A stretch of 64,000 nucleotides of DNA from AP-15 sp963777435 (lineage in GTDB: Bacteria; Pseudomonadota; Alphaproteobacteria; ATCC43930; CGMCC-115725). The notes under the pieces are model-generated. The model had not been told where the DNA came from and did no database searches. It saw nothing but the letters and a program-made list of their open reading frames with translations. A program made the position numbers and the translations under genes. The first letter of the stretch is position 1, and every line of letters begins with the position of its first letter. This document shows, one piece after another, positions 44,356-52,711 of this stretch. Location of the stretch: the NCBI GenBank assembly GCA_963777435.1, contig CAVZQT010000003.1, forward strand, positions 1,674,001-1,738,000, in the 5' to 3' direction.

Positions 44356-44835
44356 ATGGTATTTCGAATGAATCGCCCACTGCCGGCGATTGTGCTGATA
44401 TCCGCTGTGTTTGGCGCGAGCATCACGGCAATGGCGGTGGATGTCGAGGCGGTTGTCAAAGAGCGGCAAGCGACGATGAAGCAGCAGGCGAAGGACCTGG
44501 GTGCGGTCAAGGCGTTTCTCGACGGCAAAGGCGATCAGACAGCGGCGCTCGCCGCCGCGACCGATTTGACGCGGACGACTCAGAAAATCCCCGAATTGTT
44601 CCCCCCCGACACGGATAAACCGAGCCCAAGCGGCGATTACGCCCCCAAACCGGCGATCTGGACCAATTGGAGCAAATTTATCGAAGCGCAAAAAGCCGCC
44701 GCCGCCAAAGCCGACGCGTTGGTGGCAGCCGTCAAGACGGGCGACAAGCCAGCGATCCAAACTGCGTTCGCCGATATGGGAAAGAATGGCTGCGGCAACT
44801 GCCATACAAACTTCCGCGAAAAGCTCAAGCCCTAA
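44356..44835 (+). CDS. Cytochrome c' family protein
   Basis: 159 residues with a signal peptide ending near ASITAMA. The mature protein is a four-helix-type cytochrome c' / c-556 with the haem motif CGNCH close to the C-terminus (NGCGNCHTNFREKLKP), as in the Cytochrom_C_2 family. It acts in the periplasm in gas binding or electron transfer. The ATG at 44356 follows GAGGGGG. The diheme cytochrome gene overlaps or abuts its 3' end, so the two are probably expressed together. Confidence 0.88.
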   Translation: MVFRMNRPLPAIVLISAVFGASITAMAVDVEAVVKERQATMKQQAKDLGAVKAFLDGKGDQTAALAAATDLTRTTQKIPELFPPDTDKPSPSGDYAPKPAIWTNWSKFIEAQKAAAAKADALVAAVKTGDKPAIQTAFADMGKNGCGNCHTNFREKLKP

Positions 44836-45776
44836 CGCTGGCCTTCGCAGCGCTGCTGGTTGGTGGTGCCGTTGTGTCAGCGCTTGCGGCCGCCGGACAG
44901 AGCTCAGCAGCGGGTGACCCGGTTGCCCCGGATGTGAAGGCAGCAACTCGTGGCGCATATCTCGCCGCCGCTGCCGGCTGTGGCGCATGCCACACCGATG
45001 CCAAGCACGGCGGCCGGCCATTTGCCGGGGGCCGCGCGTTGGAGATGGCGTTTGGGACAGTCATCTCACCAAACATCACGCCGGATCGGAAAACCGGCAT
45101 CGGCAAATGGCGCAGGGCCGATCTCACCGCTGCTCTGCGCTGGGGCGTTGCGCCCGATGATTCTCATTTTCTGACGGCGTTCCCATTTCCTCACTACAAC
45201 CGCCTCACAGAAGACGATCTCGCCGATCTCGAGGCGTTTCTCGATACATTGCCGCCGGTGAGCCAAACCAATCGCCCGGGTCGCCACGCGCCGTTCGCCA
45301 CCGCGGCGAATGCCGTTGCGGTCGCGGCGATGCCGTTTTCCGGACCTTGGCGGCCCGACCCTAGGCACGACGCAACTTGGAATCGTGGCGCCTATCTTGT
45401 AGCCACGGTTGGCCGCTGCGGCGATTGTCACACCCGGCGCAATTGGCTCGGCGCCCCCGATCGGAACCATTTTCTTGCCGGCGCACCGGCCGGTCGCGGC
45501 GGCAAAGGGGCGCCCAACATCACGCCCGACCCCAGGACCGGGATCGCATCGTGGAGCATCGACGATGTAATGACCTTGCTGAAAATCGGGCAGAAGCCAA
45601 ACTTCGATTTTGTCGGCGGCGCGATGGGAGAGATTGTCGACGATACCGCTAAACTCACCGACGACGATCGCCGTGCGATCGCTATCTACCTCAAATCCCT
45701 GGCACCACAGCCTTCGGAGGCGCGGCCTCCAGAGTCACGGCGTTCAGAGGCGCGGCCCACACAGGAAAAAGGCTGA
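44790..45776 (+). CDS. Diheme cytochrome c with an unclear start
   Basis: Two class I haem motifs are present, CGACH and CGDCH, each followed by the FAGG/FLAG and PNITPD elements of the diheme cytochrome c / alcohol-dehydrogenase-type c subunits (NITPDRKTGIGKWRRADL and NITPDPRTGIASWSIDDV). A signal-peptide core LTLAFAALLVGGAVVSALAA begins exactly at the stop of the cytochrome c' gene. However, the frame has no ATG, GTG or TTG near it: the only canonical option is a TTG at 44667, deep inside the upstream gene. A CTG at 44790 is given as an arbitrary placement. It acts in the periplasm in electron transport. Confidence 0.82.
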   Translation: MRQLPYKLPRKAQALTLAFAALLVGGAVVSALAAAGQSSAAGDPVAPDVKAATRGAYLAAAAGCGACHTDAKHGGRPFAGGRALEMAFGTVISPNITPDRKTGIGKWRRADLTAALRWGVAPDDSHFLTAFPFPHYNRLTEDDLADLEAFLDTLPPVSQTNRPGRHAPFATAANAVAVAAMPFSGPWRPDPRHDATWNRGAYLVATVGRCGDCHTRRNWLGAPDRNHFLAGAPAGRGGKGAPNITPDPRTGIASWSIDDVMTLLKIGQKPNFDFVGGAMGEIVDDTAKLTDDDRRAIAIYLKSLAPQPSEARPPESRRSEARPTQEKG

Positions 45777-45879
45777 ACCATCTTCCGCTTCGCCACTTTT
45801 GCCGCCGATCGAGACCTCATATGATGACCGACGATTCGCGGAACGCGGGCAAGCCAGCGATCTCCGCGATGCGAACTAT

Positions 45880-46989
45880 ATGGCAGGTCCGACGCCGCCG
45901 CCGTCTCCGGCTGGCGCGATTGGCAGCGGGCGGCGGGAGCGGATATTGGCGCGAGGGCGACCAGAGAAGACCTTGTCACGCTTCGAGCGGATCGCGCTGG
46001 TGCTGTCGGGTGGCGAAGCGCTCGGGGCGTATCAGGCTGGCGCCTATGCAGCCCTTGAAAAAAGCGGGGTTAGGCCAAACTGGATCGCGGGCAGCGGGAT
46101 CGGGGCGGTTAATGCCGCGATCATCGCGGGAAATTTGCCGCATCAGCGCGTCTTGCATCTTCGGCGCTTTTGGCAGCAGGTCAGCCGGCATACCCCCCCA
46201 AACCGATCTTGGGCGCTTGCTGGTTGGGTGCGGCGGGCACGAACCCGCGCCCCAGCCGGTTCGGACCGGCGCCGCGGGTGGTTTCCACCATCGGCCGTGC
46301 CGGTGGTCTCGCCAGCGGCCTTGCGCGAAATGATCAACGAGGCCGTCGACTTTGAGCGCGTGAATTCGGGCGCCGTCCGCCTGGTGCTCGGCGCCGTCAA
46401 CCTGGCGACCGGCGCCGAGACCTTCTTCGACAATGACCGGCACGTGCTGAACCTCGACCATGTCATGGCAGGCACCCCGTTTCCGGGATTGCCGCCGGTC
46501 ACGCTTGATCACCAGCGCTTTGCCGGCAGCGCCGTTTCGGTCTCCGCGTTGGATGATGCGCGCCCGGCCGACACCTTGTGTTTTGCCATAGACGGCTACG
46601 ACCCCGTTCCCGGAAGCGCGGGCGGAATCAGCCGCTCGGCCCGCGAAATCGCTGCGATGCGCCGCACCCATGATTTGCGCCGGATGATCGCATTGCTTGG
46701 AGAGCGCGTGCCATTCGTGGTGCGGGGCGATGTCGATATCCGCCGCTGTCTTGCCGAGGCCAGCGATGTGACGATGACCATCCTTCACTTGGTGCACGAA
46801 GGAAGTGCGGTCGACCTTGCCGCCAAGATGGCGGACTTTTCACTCAGCTCGCTTGCCGACCGTTGGAATGCCGGCGAAGGCGATGTTGCGGCGAGCCTCG
46901 CTCATCCGAGTTGGCTTGCCCCACCATCGCGGCTTTCTGGGGTGGTCGTTCATGAGGTTCGCGGCGGCGTTGTAGCACCTCAGCGCTAA
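45880..46989 (+). CDS. Patatin-like protein lacking both catalytic residues
   Basis: 369 residues from the ATG at 45880 (weak start; the frame is open to 45610). The oxyanion loop LSGGEALGAYQAGA is normal for the patatin family. The nucleophile elbow, normally GxSxG, reads GSGIG before AVNAAIIAGN, putting Gly73 where Ser should be. The catalytic Asp motif, normally DGG or DGA, reads AGSAVS, putting Ala in place of Asp. Both halves of the Ser-Asp dyad are therefore missing while the fold-defining sequence is kept, which suggests a non-enzymatic patatin. It precedes a PHB depolymerase and may serve PHB granules (inference). Confidence 0.8.
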   Translation: MAGPTPPPSPAGAIGSGRRERILARGRPEKTLSRFERIALVLSGGEALGAYQAGAYAALEKSGVRPNWIAGSGIGAVNAAIIAGNLPHQRVLHLRRFWQQVSRHTPPNRSWALAGWVRRARTRAPAGSDRRRGWFPPSAVPVVSPAALREMINEAVDFERVNSGAVRLVLGAVNLATGAETFFDNDRHVLNLDHVMAGTPFPGLPPVTLDHQRFAGSAVSVSALDDARPADTLCFAIDGYDPVPGSAGGISRSAREIAAMRRTHDLRRMIALLGERVPFVVRGDVDIRRCLAEASDVTMTILHLVHEGSAVDLAAKMADFSLSSLADRWNAGEGDVAASLAHPSWLAPPSRLSGVVVHEVRGGVVAPQR

Positions 46990-47235
46990 ATTGCCGCCCA
47001 CGATTTGGGCGTCCTGCAAGCGATTGCTCGCCAAAGCGGCAAAGTTGGCCCGCTACGAGGAAGAATCAGGAAACGAATCAGCAATCCGCCTGATCGCGCA
47101 AGGCTCGCTGCAAGGACCTTGCCTAAGCATTTGTCAAGCCAAATATACGATTGAATTAGAAAGGGTTTTGCGATGGGATGCACTCGCCTAGGGATCGATC
47201 GAAGCGCGAGGCTGTTTGGATTATTAGGAGATCCT

Positions 47236-47252
47236 CCGACACTCTGTGTCGG
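47236..47252 (+). promoter_or_regulatory. Small perfect hairpin in the phaZ leader
   Basis: CCGACAC-TCT-GTGTCGG forms a 7-bp stem with a 3-base loop, 19 bases before the phaZ ATG. It could influence mRNA stability or translation, or be chance. The 281-base region 46990-47270 otherwise contains no recognisable gene. Confidence 0.4.
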
Positions 47253-47270
47253 CAACAATAACGAGGGTAT

Positions 47271-48488
47271 ATGCTTTACGATGCCTATCAGGCGCAAAAC
47301 GACATATTCGGTCCGATCCGGCTGATCGCCGGGACCGCGAGCCAATGGCTCGGCCATGCATGGCTGCCGATGGGGGAAGTGCCGTTTATGCGCGGCGCCG
47401 CCGCCGCGATGGAGCTGCTGTCGCATGCCGGAATGTCACACGAGCGGCCCGACTTCCGCATCGAAAGGGTGACAATCGACGGCCGCGAAGTTGCCGTTCA
47501 CGAGGAACTCGCGGCTTCCCACCCGTTTTGCAACCTGGTTCATTTCCGTAAGGATCTGGTGCGCGATGAGCCGACCGTCTTGGTCGTCGCTCCGCTATCC
47601 GGCCATTTTGCGACGCTGTTGCGCGGTACGGTCGAGACCTTGCTCGCCGACCACAATGTCTACCTGACCGACTGGGTAAACGCCCGCGACGTACCGCTGT
47701 TGTTCGGCCGCTTTGACCTCGACGAATTTGTCGAGTTGGTGATCCGCTTTATTCGCGTGCTCGGCTCTAACACCCATGTCGTGGCGGTGTGCCAGCCCTC
47801 GGTTCCGGTGCTCGCGGCGGTGTCGCTGCTGGCCGCCGATGGCGACCCCTGCCAGCCGTCCTCGATGGTTCTGATGGGCGGGCCGATCGACACCAGGGCA
47901 AACCCGACCGCAGTCAATCAATTCGCCAGGGCGCACACACTCGATTGGTTTGACCGGACGGTAATCACCACCGTGCCGGCGCGTTATCCCGGGGCGTTTC
48001 GCCGGGTCTATCCGGGGTTCCTGCAGCTGGCAGGGTTCCTCAGCATGAATTTCGACCGCCACGTCTCGGCGCATTGGACGATGTTTCGTGATCTCGCCCG
48101 TGGCAGTGGTGAAAGTGCCGCCGCCACCCGCGCCTTTTACGACGAGTACACTGCGGTCATGGATCTACCCGCCGATTTTTATCTGCAGACGATCGAGCGC
48201 GTTTTTCATCGCTACGATCTGCCGCTCGGTCAGTTTCGGGTCCGCGGCCGCCTGGTCGAGCCGGCAGCGATCGAGCACACCGCTCTGATGACGGTCGAGG
48301 GCGAGCGCGACGACGTTTGTGGGCCCGGCCAAACTGTCGCCGCTCACAATCTGTGCACGAGCATCCCGCCGGCAAAAAAGACGCAACACCTTCAGCTCAA
48401 AGTCGGCCATTATGGTGTCTTCCATGGCCGCCGATGGCAAACTGAGACCTATCCCAAGGTCAAGTTGTTCATCCGGGCGCAGGGCTAG
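47271..48488 (+). CDS. phaZ: Intracellular polyhydroxybutyrate depolymerase
   Basis: 405 residues. It degrades intracellular PHB granules to 3-hydroxybutyrate units. The start MLYDAYQAQNDIFGPIRLIA is typical of the intracellular PhaZ family. The nucleophile is a Cys in VAVCQPSVPVLA instead of the usual Ser lipase box, LTDWVNARDVPL is conserved, and the catalytic His lies in KVGHYGVFHGRRW. No signal peptide, as expected. Downstream genes (BKACE and CoA transferase) could process the released C4 acids. Confidence 0.93.
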   Translation: MLYDAYQAQNDIFGPIRLIAGTASQWLGHAWLPMGEVPFMRGAAAAMELLSHAGMSHERPDFRIERVTIDGREVAVHEELAASHPFCNLVHFRKDLVRDEPTVLVVAPLSGHFATLLRGTVETLLADHNVYLTDWVNARDVPLLFGRFDLDEFVELVIRFIRVLGSNTHVVAVCQPSVPVLAAVSLLAADGDPCQPSSMVLMGGPIDTRANPTAVNQFARAHTLDWFDRTVITTVPARYPGAFRRVYPGFLQLAGFLSMNFDRHVSAHWTMFRDLARGSGESAAATRAFYDEYTAVMDLPADFYLQTIERVFHRYDLPLGQFRVRGRLVEPAAIEHTALMTVEGERDDVCGPGQTVAAHNLCTSIPPAKKTQHLQLKVGHYGVFHGRRWQTETYPKVKLFIRAQG

Positions 48489-48590
48489 CATCGCTTCTTT
48501 TTCTCTCGCCAGGTGCGGCGAGATTGAGGCGGGCGGGTCGCGGCGGCGCGCTCGTTCCCGCCGCGGCGGTGAAGCTGAGGGAGGAAGCCC

Positions 48591-49526
48591 ATGGCCATAG
48601 GCGGCAAGGTCATCATCACTTGCGCCGTTACCGGGTCAATCCACACCCCGACGATGAGCCCCTATCTGCCGCTGACCCCGGATGAGATCGCTCGCGACGC
48701 GATTGCTGCGGCGGACGCGGGGGCGGCGATCCTGCACCTGCACGCGCGCGACCCAAAGGACGGGCGGCCGACCCCCGACCCCAACGTCTTTATGCAATTT
48801 CTGCCGCGGATCAAGCAGGCGACCGATGCCGTCGTCAATATCACGACCGGCGGCGGCCACGGCATGTCGTTGGAAGAACGGCTCGCCGCACCGCTGCGGG
48901 CCCGGCCGGAAATGTGCTCCATGAATATGGGCTCGATGAATTTCGGGCTTTATCCGATGCTGAGCCGCTACAAGGACTGGAAACATCCTTGGGAGACTCA
49001 GTATCTCGAAATGACGCGCGACTTTATTTTCCGCAACACCTTTGCCGATATCGAGCGCATCCTCAAGGACCTGGGAGAAGGCTGCGGCACCCGCTTCGAG
49101 TTCGAGTGCTATGATGTCGGCCATCTCTATAACCTAGCGCATTTTCTCGACCGCGGACTGGTCAAGCCGCCATTATTCGTTCAGACGATCTTTGGGATCT
49201 TGGGCGGCATTGGCGCCGATTCCGACAATCTCGTCCACATGAAGCACATCGCCGACAAGCTCTTCGGCGATAAATATGCGTGGTCGATCCTGGCCGCCGG
49301 CCGCTATCAATTGCCACTGGTGACGATGGGGGCGATCATGGGCGGCAACGTGCGCGTCGGGCTTGAGGATTCGTTGTGGATCGGCCGCGGCAAGCTCGCC
49401 ACCAGCAACGCCGATCAGGTCAGCCGCATTCGGGCAATCATCGAGAACTTGTCGCTCGAAATCGCCTCCCCGGACGAGGCGCGGGCAATGTTGGCGCTCA
49501 AGGGCGGCGACGACGTCGGGTTCTAA
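48591..49526 (+). CDS. Beta-keto acid cleavage enzyme (BKACE) family
   Basis: 311 residues. BKACE (formerly DUF849, 3-keto-5-aminohexanoate cleavage) enzymes condense a beta-keto acid with acetyl-CoA to give acetoacetate and a new acyl-CoA. The zinc-binding HLHAR motif (AAILHLHARDPKDGRP) is present, with NITTGGGHGMSLEERL and FECYDVGHLYNLA further on and the C-terminal NVRVGLEDSLWIGRG. The particular keto acid cannot be told from sequence. The CoA transferase genes follow within 16 bases; they can handle the acetoacetate product. Confidence 0.92.
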   Translation: MAIGGKVIITCAVTGSIHTPTMSPYLPLTPDEIARDAIAAADAGAAILHLHARDPKDGRPTPDPNVFMQFLPRIKQATDAVVNITTGGGHGMSLEERLAAPLRARPEMCSMNMGSMNFGLYPMLSRYKDWKHPWETQYLEMTRDFIFRNTFADIERILKDLGEGCGTRFEFECYDVGHLYNLAHFLDRGLVKPPLFVQTIFGILGGIGADSDNLVHMKHIADKLFGDKYAWSILAAGRYQLPLVTMGAIMGGNVRVGLEDSLWIGRGKLATSNADQVSRIRAIIENLSLEIASPDEARAMLALKGGDDVGF

Positions 49527-49541
49527 CCGGGGGCGGCAAAC

Positions 49542-50207
49542 ATGATCGACAAGCGGGTCAGAAACCTCGCCGAGGCGGTTGCCGGCATCAAGGACGGCGC
49601 GGTTGTCCTGTGCGCCGGGTTTGGCGGCGCCGGGTTGCCTGACGCGCTCTGCGAAGCGGTGATCGAACAGGGCGCGCGCGACCTGACGGTGGTTGCCAAC
49701 AATGCCGGCTCCGGCCGCGCCGGGCTCGCGGCATTGATGGCCGCCGGTCGGGTGCGCAAGATCATGTGCTCGTTCCCGCGCAGTTCCGGCAGCGTCGTGT
49801 TTGAGGAACTCTACGCAGCCGGCAAGATCGAGCTCGAATTACTGCCGCAGGGGACCTTGAGCGAGCGCATGCGCTGCGCCGCCGCCGGGCTCGGCGGCTT
49901 CTATTCGCCGGTATCGGTCGGAACGCGGCTCGCCGAGGGGAAGGAGCACCGGGAGATCGACGGCAGGATGTACGTGCTGGAAAAGCCGCTCAAGGGCGAC
50001 GTAGCACTCCTCGCGGCCGAAAGGGGCGACCGCTGGGGTAACCTGACCTACCGCAAATCGCAGCGCAACTTCAACCCGACCATGGCGATGGCGGCCGACC
50101 TCGCGATCGCCCAGGTGCGCCGTGTCGTCGAATTGGGCGAACTCGATCCGGAGATGATCGTCACCCCCGGCATTTTTGTCGACCGCATCGTCCAGGTTGC
50201 CTTTTAG
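49542..50207 (+). CDS. 3-oxoacid CoA-transferase, subunit A
   Basis: 221 residues. The alpha subunit of a succinyl-CoA:acetoacetate or 3-oxoadipate CoA-transferase. Motifs: VVLCAGFGGAGLPDALCEAV (CoA-binding glycine-rich region), LTVVANNAGSG and ELLPQGTLSERMRCAAAG. The ATG follows GGGGG with a 10-base spacer. Following BKACE, it is more likely a ketone-body (acetoacetate) enzyme than a Pca enzyme, but both families look alike. The B subunit lies 176 bases downstream beyond an inverted repeat. Confidence 0.92.
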   Translation: MIDKRVRNLAEAVAGIKDGAVVLCAGFGGAGLPDALCEAVIEQGARDLTVVANNAGSGRAGLAALMAAGRVRKIMCSFPRSSGSVVFEELYAAGKIELELLPQGTLSERMRCAAAGLGGFYSPVSVGTRLAEGKEHREIDGRMYVLEKPLKGDVALLAAERGDRWGNLTYRKSQRNFNPTMAMAADLAIAQVRRVVELGELDPEMIVTPGIFVDRIVQVAF

Positions 50208-50226
50208 AATGACCTCACAATGAGAC

Positions 50227-50359
50227 AATGAGGCAGTGAGAGCGATTGATTCCGGCGCCGAGAGACCAATCCGCGAAGCGGAATTTCCGCATTGCCCCCT
50301 GGCGTCCGCGCCGGTCTCGGCGTTGGGGCTTTCCAATCTCGCCGTCTCACTGCCTCAAT
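50227..50359. repeat. Long-range inverted repeat between CoA-transferase subunits
   Basis: AATGAGGCAGTGAGA (50227-50241) is matched in reverse complement at 50345-50359 with one mismatch. Inside the ~100-base loop, CGCCGAGAGACC and GGTCTCGGCG form a second nested pairing near 50275 and 50315, and GCGGAA/TTCCGC a third. Together this is an elongated imperfect hairpin of ~133 bases between the A and B genes, unusual because these subunits are normally adjacent or overlapping. It could be a small intergenic repeat element or an mRNA-stability element. Confidence 0.6.
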
Positions 50360-50383
50360 GTTGATCGAATTAGGAGGGAAGGA

Positions 50384-51052
50384 ATGCCGCTGAAACGTCG
50401 CCAAATCGCCTGGCGGGCCGCCCAGGATCTCACCGACGGCGCCTATGTGAACCTTGGGATCGGTCTGCCGACCCTGGTCTCGGACTTCATTCCTGACGAT
50501 CGTGAGATTGTCCTGCACAGCGAGAACGGCATTTTGGGCGTCGGGCCGGCGCCGGGCGCCAACGAGGCCGACCCCGATTTGATCAACGCCGGCAAGCAGC
50601 CAATCACCCTGGTCACCGGCGGCAGTTACGTCCACCACACCGACTCGTTTCTGATGATCCGCGGCGGACATCTCGATTTGGCGCTGCTCGGCGCCTTCGA
50701 GGTTGCGGAGAACGGCGATCTCGCCAATTGGACGACCGACGATCCGAGCTTTCCACCCGGCGTCGGGGGCGCCATGGACCTCGCAGTCGGCGCCAAGGAG
50801 ATCCGGGTTCTGGTCGAACACACGACCAAATCAGGGGCTCCGCGGATCCGCAGGCGCTGCGAGTATCCACTGACCGCGGCGGCGGCAGTGCGCCGGATCT
50901 ACACCGATCTCGCGGTTATCGACGTGACGTCGGACGGGCTCGTCGTCCGCGAAATCGCCGAAGACACCGATTTTCCGACATTGCAGGCCAAGACCGAGGC
51001 CACGCTGCGCCCCGCCCCGGATTTGCGCCCGCTGCGCGCGCCAGCGGTCTAA
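50384..51052 (+). CDS. 3-oxoacid CoA-transferase, subunit B
   Basis: 222 residues. The beta subunit carries the catalytic Glu47 in the SENGILG motif, with GAYVNLGIGLPTLVSDFIP before it and the HLDLALLGAFEVAENGDLANW segment after. The ATG has a strong AGGAGGGAAGGA site. With subunit A it transfers CoA between succinyl-CoA and acetoacetate (or 3-oxoadipate). The frame opens further upstream at 50246 but without the family sequence. Confidence 0.93.
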   Translation: MPLKRRQIAWRAAQDLTDGAYVNLGIGLPTLVSDFIPDDREIVLHSENGILGVGPAPGANEADPDLINAGKQPITLVTGGSYVHHTDSFLMIRGGHLDLALLGAFEVAENGDLANWTTDDPSFPPGVGGAMDLAVGAKEIRVLVEHTTKSGAPRIRRRCEYPLTAAAAVRRIYTDLAVIDVTSDGLVVREIAEDTDFPTLQAKTEATLRPAPDLRPLRAPAV

Positions 51053-51067
51053 CCGGTCATCAATCGC

Positions 51068-51089
51068 GGGCGGCTTCCTCCGGCCGCCC
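51068..51089. terminator. Hairpin between convergent genes
   Basis: GGGCGGC and GCCGCCC pair around an 8-base loop, 16 bases after the CoA-transferase stop and ~60 bases before the 3' end of the convergent methyltransferase. There is no T-run. It probably acts for both transcripts. Confidence 0.5.
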
Positions 51090-51149
51090 CGCAGCGACCC
51101 CAAACAGATTGCCGCACAACCGGCCGCTGCCGAATGGCGACGTGAGTAT

Positions 51150-51839
51150 TTATTTGATCGCGGTAACTAAGATGGTCTCAAGTCCATCGTCGTGCCACGG
51201 CGGAAACTCTGGGTGAGCTGCCAATAGATCTGCTTCTTTCGCCCGCTTGATCTCGCGGAACCCGGCATAATTGAGCGCCCACTGCAGCATTTCGAAATCC
51301 AAAAGGTTTCTATGTTCCCCCCACTGGTGGAAGAAGAAATTGAGGCGATGCTGAACCGGGAAATCGGGCGAACTCTGCCAAACTGGCGAATGTCGCTTTC
51401 GGTTCTGGTCGAGTGTCCTGCACCGATCGGTAACATAAGCTACGCACAATTTTTCGAGATCTGGGCAGGTTAGCCAGATTTCTCCGTCGGGTTTTAGAAT
51501 CCGGTGGCATTCCCGCAGCAATCTTAGTCCGGCTGGATCGAGATCTAAATGTTCGATGACTTCTTTTGCAACAAGTACTGTGAATTGCTCCGATACAAAT
51601 GGCAGGGCTGACGCTGCCAAATCGATATCAAAGTCCGATCCGGTAATATCGCAATTCAGCCAACCTTGGATTATGCTACCCCCGCAGCCGAGATGGAGTT
51701 TGGTTTGACCCGGTTTTACCGGGCGACGATGGTGTTTGAGGCGCGCATATAGGCGACGCAAATCAAATTTGAGGTACATTGACGTTCGCGGATCAAAACC
51801 CGCCGCGCCAAATGCCCGATCCACAAATGAACCAAACAT
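51150..51839 (-). CDS. SAM-dependent methyltransferase
   Basis: 229 residues from the ATG at 51839; a GTG at 51899 would add 20 residues. Motif I is TKLHLGCGGSIIQGWLNCDI, motif II/III region is FTVLVAKEVIEHLDLDPAG, followed by LLRECHRILKPDGEIWLTCPDLE, the pattern of type-11 methyltransferases often encoded with sugar or surface-glycan genes. HRLNFFFHQWGEHRNLLD is a characteristic later segment. Base composition is AT-richer than the neighbours, suggesting an acquired gene. Confidence 0.82.
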   Translation of the reverse strand: MFGSFVDRAFGAAGFDPRTSMYLKFDLRRLYARLKHHRRPVKPGQTKLHLGCGGSIIQGWLNCDITGSDFDIDLAASALPFVSEQFTVLVAKEVIEHLDLDPAGLRLLRECHRILKPDGEIWLTCPDLEKLCVAYVTDRCRTLDQNRKRHSPVWQSSPDFPVQHRLNFFFHQWGEHRNLLDFEMLQWALNYAGFREIKRAKEADLLAAHPEFPPWHDDGLETILVTAIK

Positions 51840-52014
51840 CTCAGTTCTGTCAGTCTCGGATTTGCGTTCGTGAGTGACGACAATAACAGCACGGCGCACT
51901 GACCGAGCCGCCCGCCGGCAGCTCGGTCGTGTTTTCCTACCCTGAGCGCTCCGCGGCGCGAGCCCTTCCGTGCCCCAAAGCTCGCGGACGGATGAGCGAT
52001 CCTGGACCCTAAAT

Positions 52015-52503
52015 TTAGACCAGCGCCTTTAGCATCGCCTCGGCGCTGGACGCGTCAACTTGGCCAGGCTGCTGCTCGACATTGAGGGATTTGACGAGGC
52101 CGTTGTCGACCAGCATCGAATAGCGCTTCGAGCGGATGCCGAGACCACCTTTCGATAGATCGAGCTCGAGCCCGAGCGCGCGCACAAAGTCGCCGCTGCC
52201 ATCGGCCAGCATTGTGACCTTTCCGTCGCATTTCTGGTCTTTGCCCCAGGCGCCCATCACCGCAGCGTCATTGACCGCGACGCAAGCGATTTCATCAATT
52301 CCTTTTGCCTTGATTTCAGCGGATTTTTCGACAAAGCCCGGCAGATGACGTTGCGAGCAGGCCGGCGTGAACGCCCCCGGCACAGCAAACAGCGCGACCT
52401 TCTTGCCGCGGAAGAACTCGTCTGTGGTGACCTCCTTTGGTCCCTCCGGTGTTACCTGGCGTAATGTTGCCGAGGGCAATTTGTCGCCAACATTGATCGT
52501 CAT
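52015..52503 (-). CDS. Peroxiredoxin (Prx5-like)
   Basis: 162 residues. It reduces peroxides. The peroxidatic Cys lies in AVPGAFTPACSQRHLPGF with the PxxxTxxC motif, and the Arg near SKRYSMLV completes the site. DKLPSATLRQVTPEGPKEV at the start and the late segment RSKRYSMLVDNGLVKSLNVE match the Prx5/AhpE-type thioredoxin-fold group. The ATG at 52503 has GGAGGA upstream. The open frame further 5' is not homologous. Confidence 0.93.
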   Translation of the reverse strand: MTINVGDKLPSATLRQVTPEGPKEVTTDEFFRGKKVALFAVPGAFTPACSQRHLPGFVEKSAEIKAKGIDEIACVAVNDAAVMGAWGKDQKCDGKVTMLADGSGDFVRALGLELDLSKGGLGIRSKRYSMLVDNGLVKSLNVEQQPGQVDASSAEAMLKALV

Positions 52504-52711
52504 GGTGAAATCCTCCGTATTGTTCGACACCACCGATCCGCTGCCCCCGGCAGGGGATCGGGCTGGCGCAGCGATAGCACAGCCGGCTCCCTCGGGCAAA
52601 CCGCGGCGGGCGAAGGCTCGCTGCCCGATTTTTGTGCGCTGATCGGCAACAAGCTTCCTATGTTAGACGTATAGTCTCGCGAATAGGCGCCGGTTCGGGT
52701 GACGGCGCTGG

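Noticed and set aside
44667..44790. TTG at 44667 as start of the diheme cytochrome
   Set aside because: It would overlap the cytochrome c' gene by 169 bases and put ~50 basic residues before the signal-peptide core.
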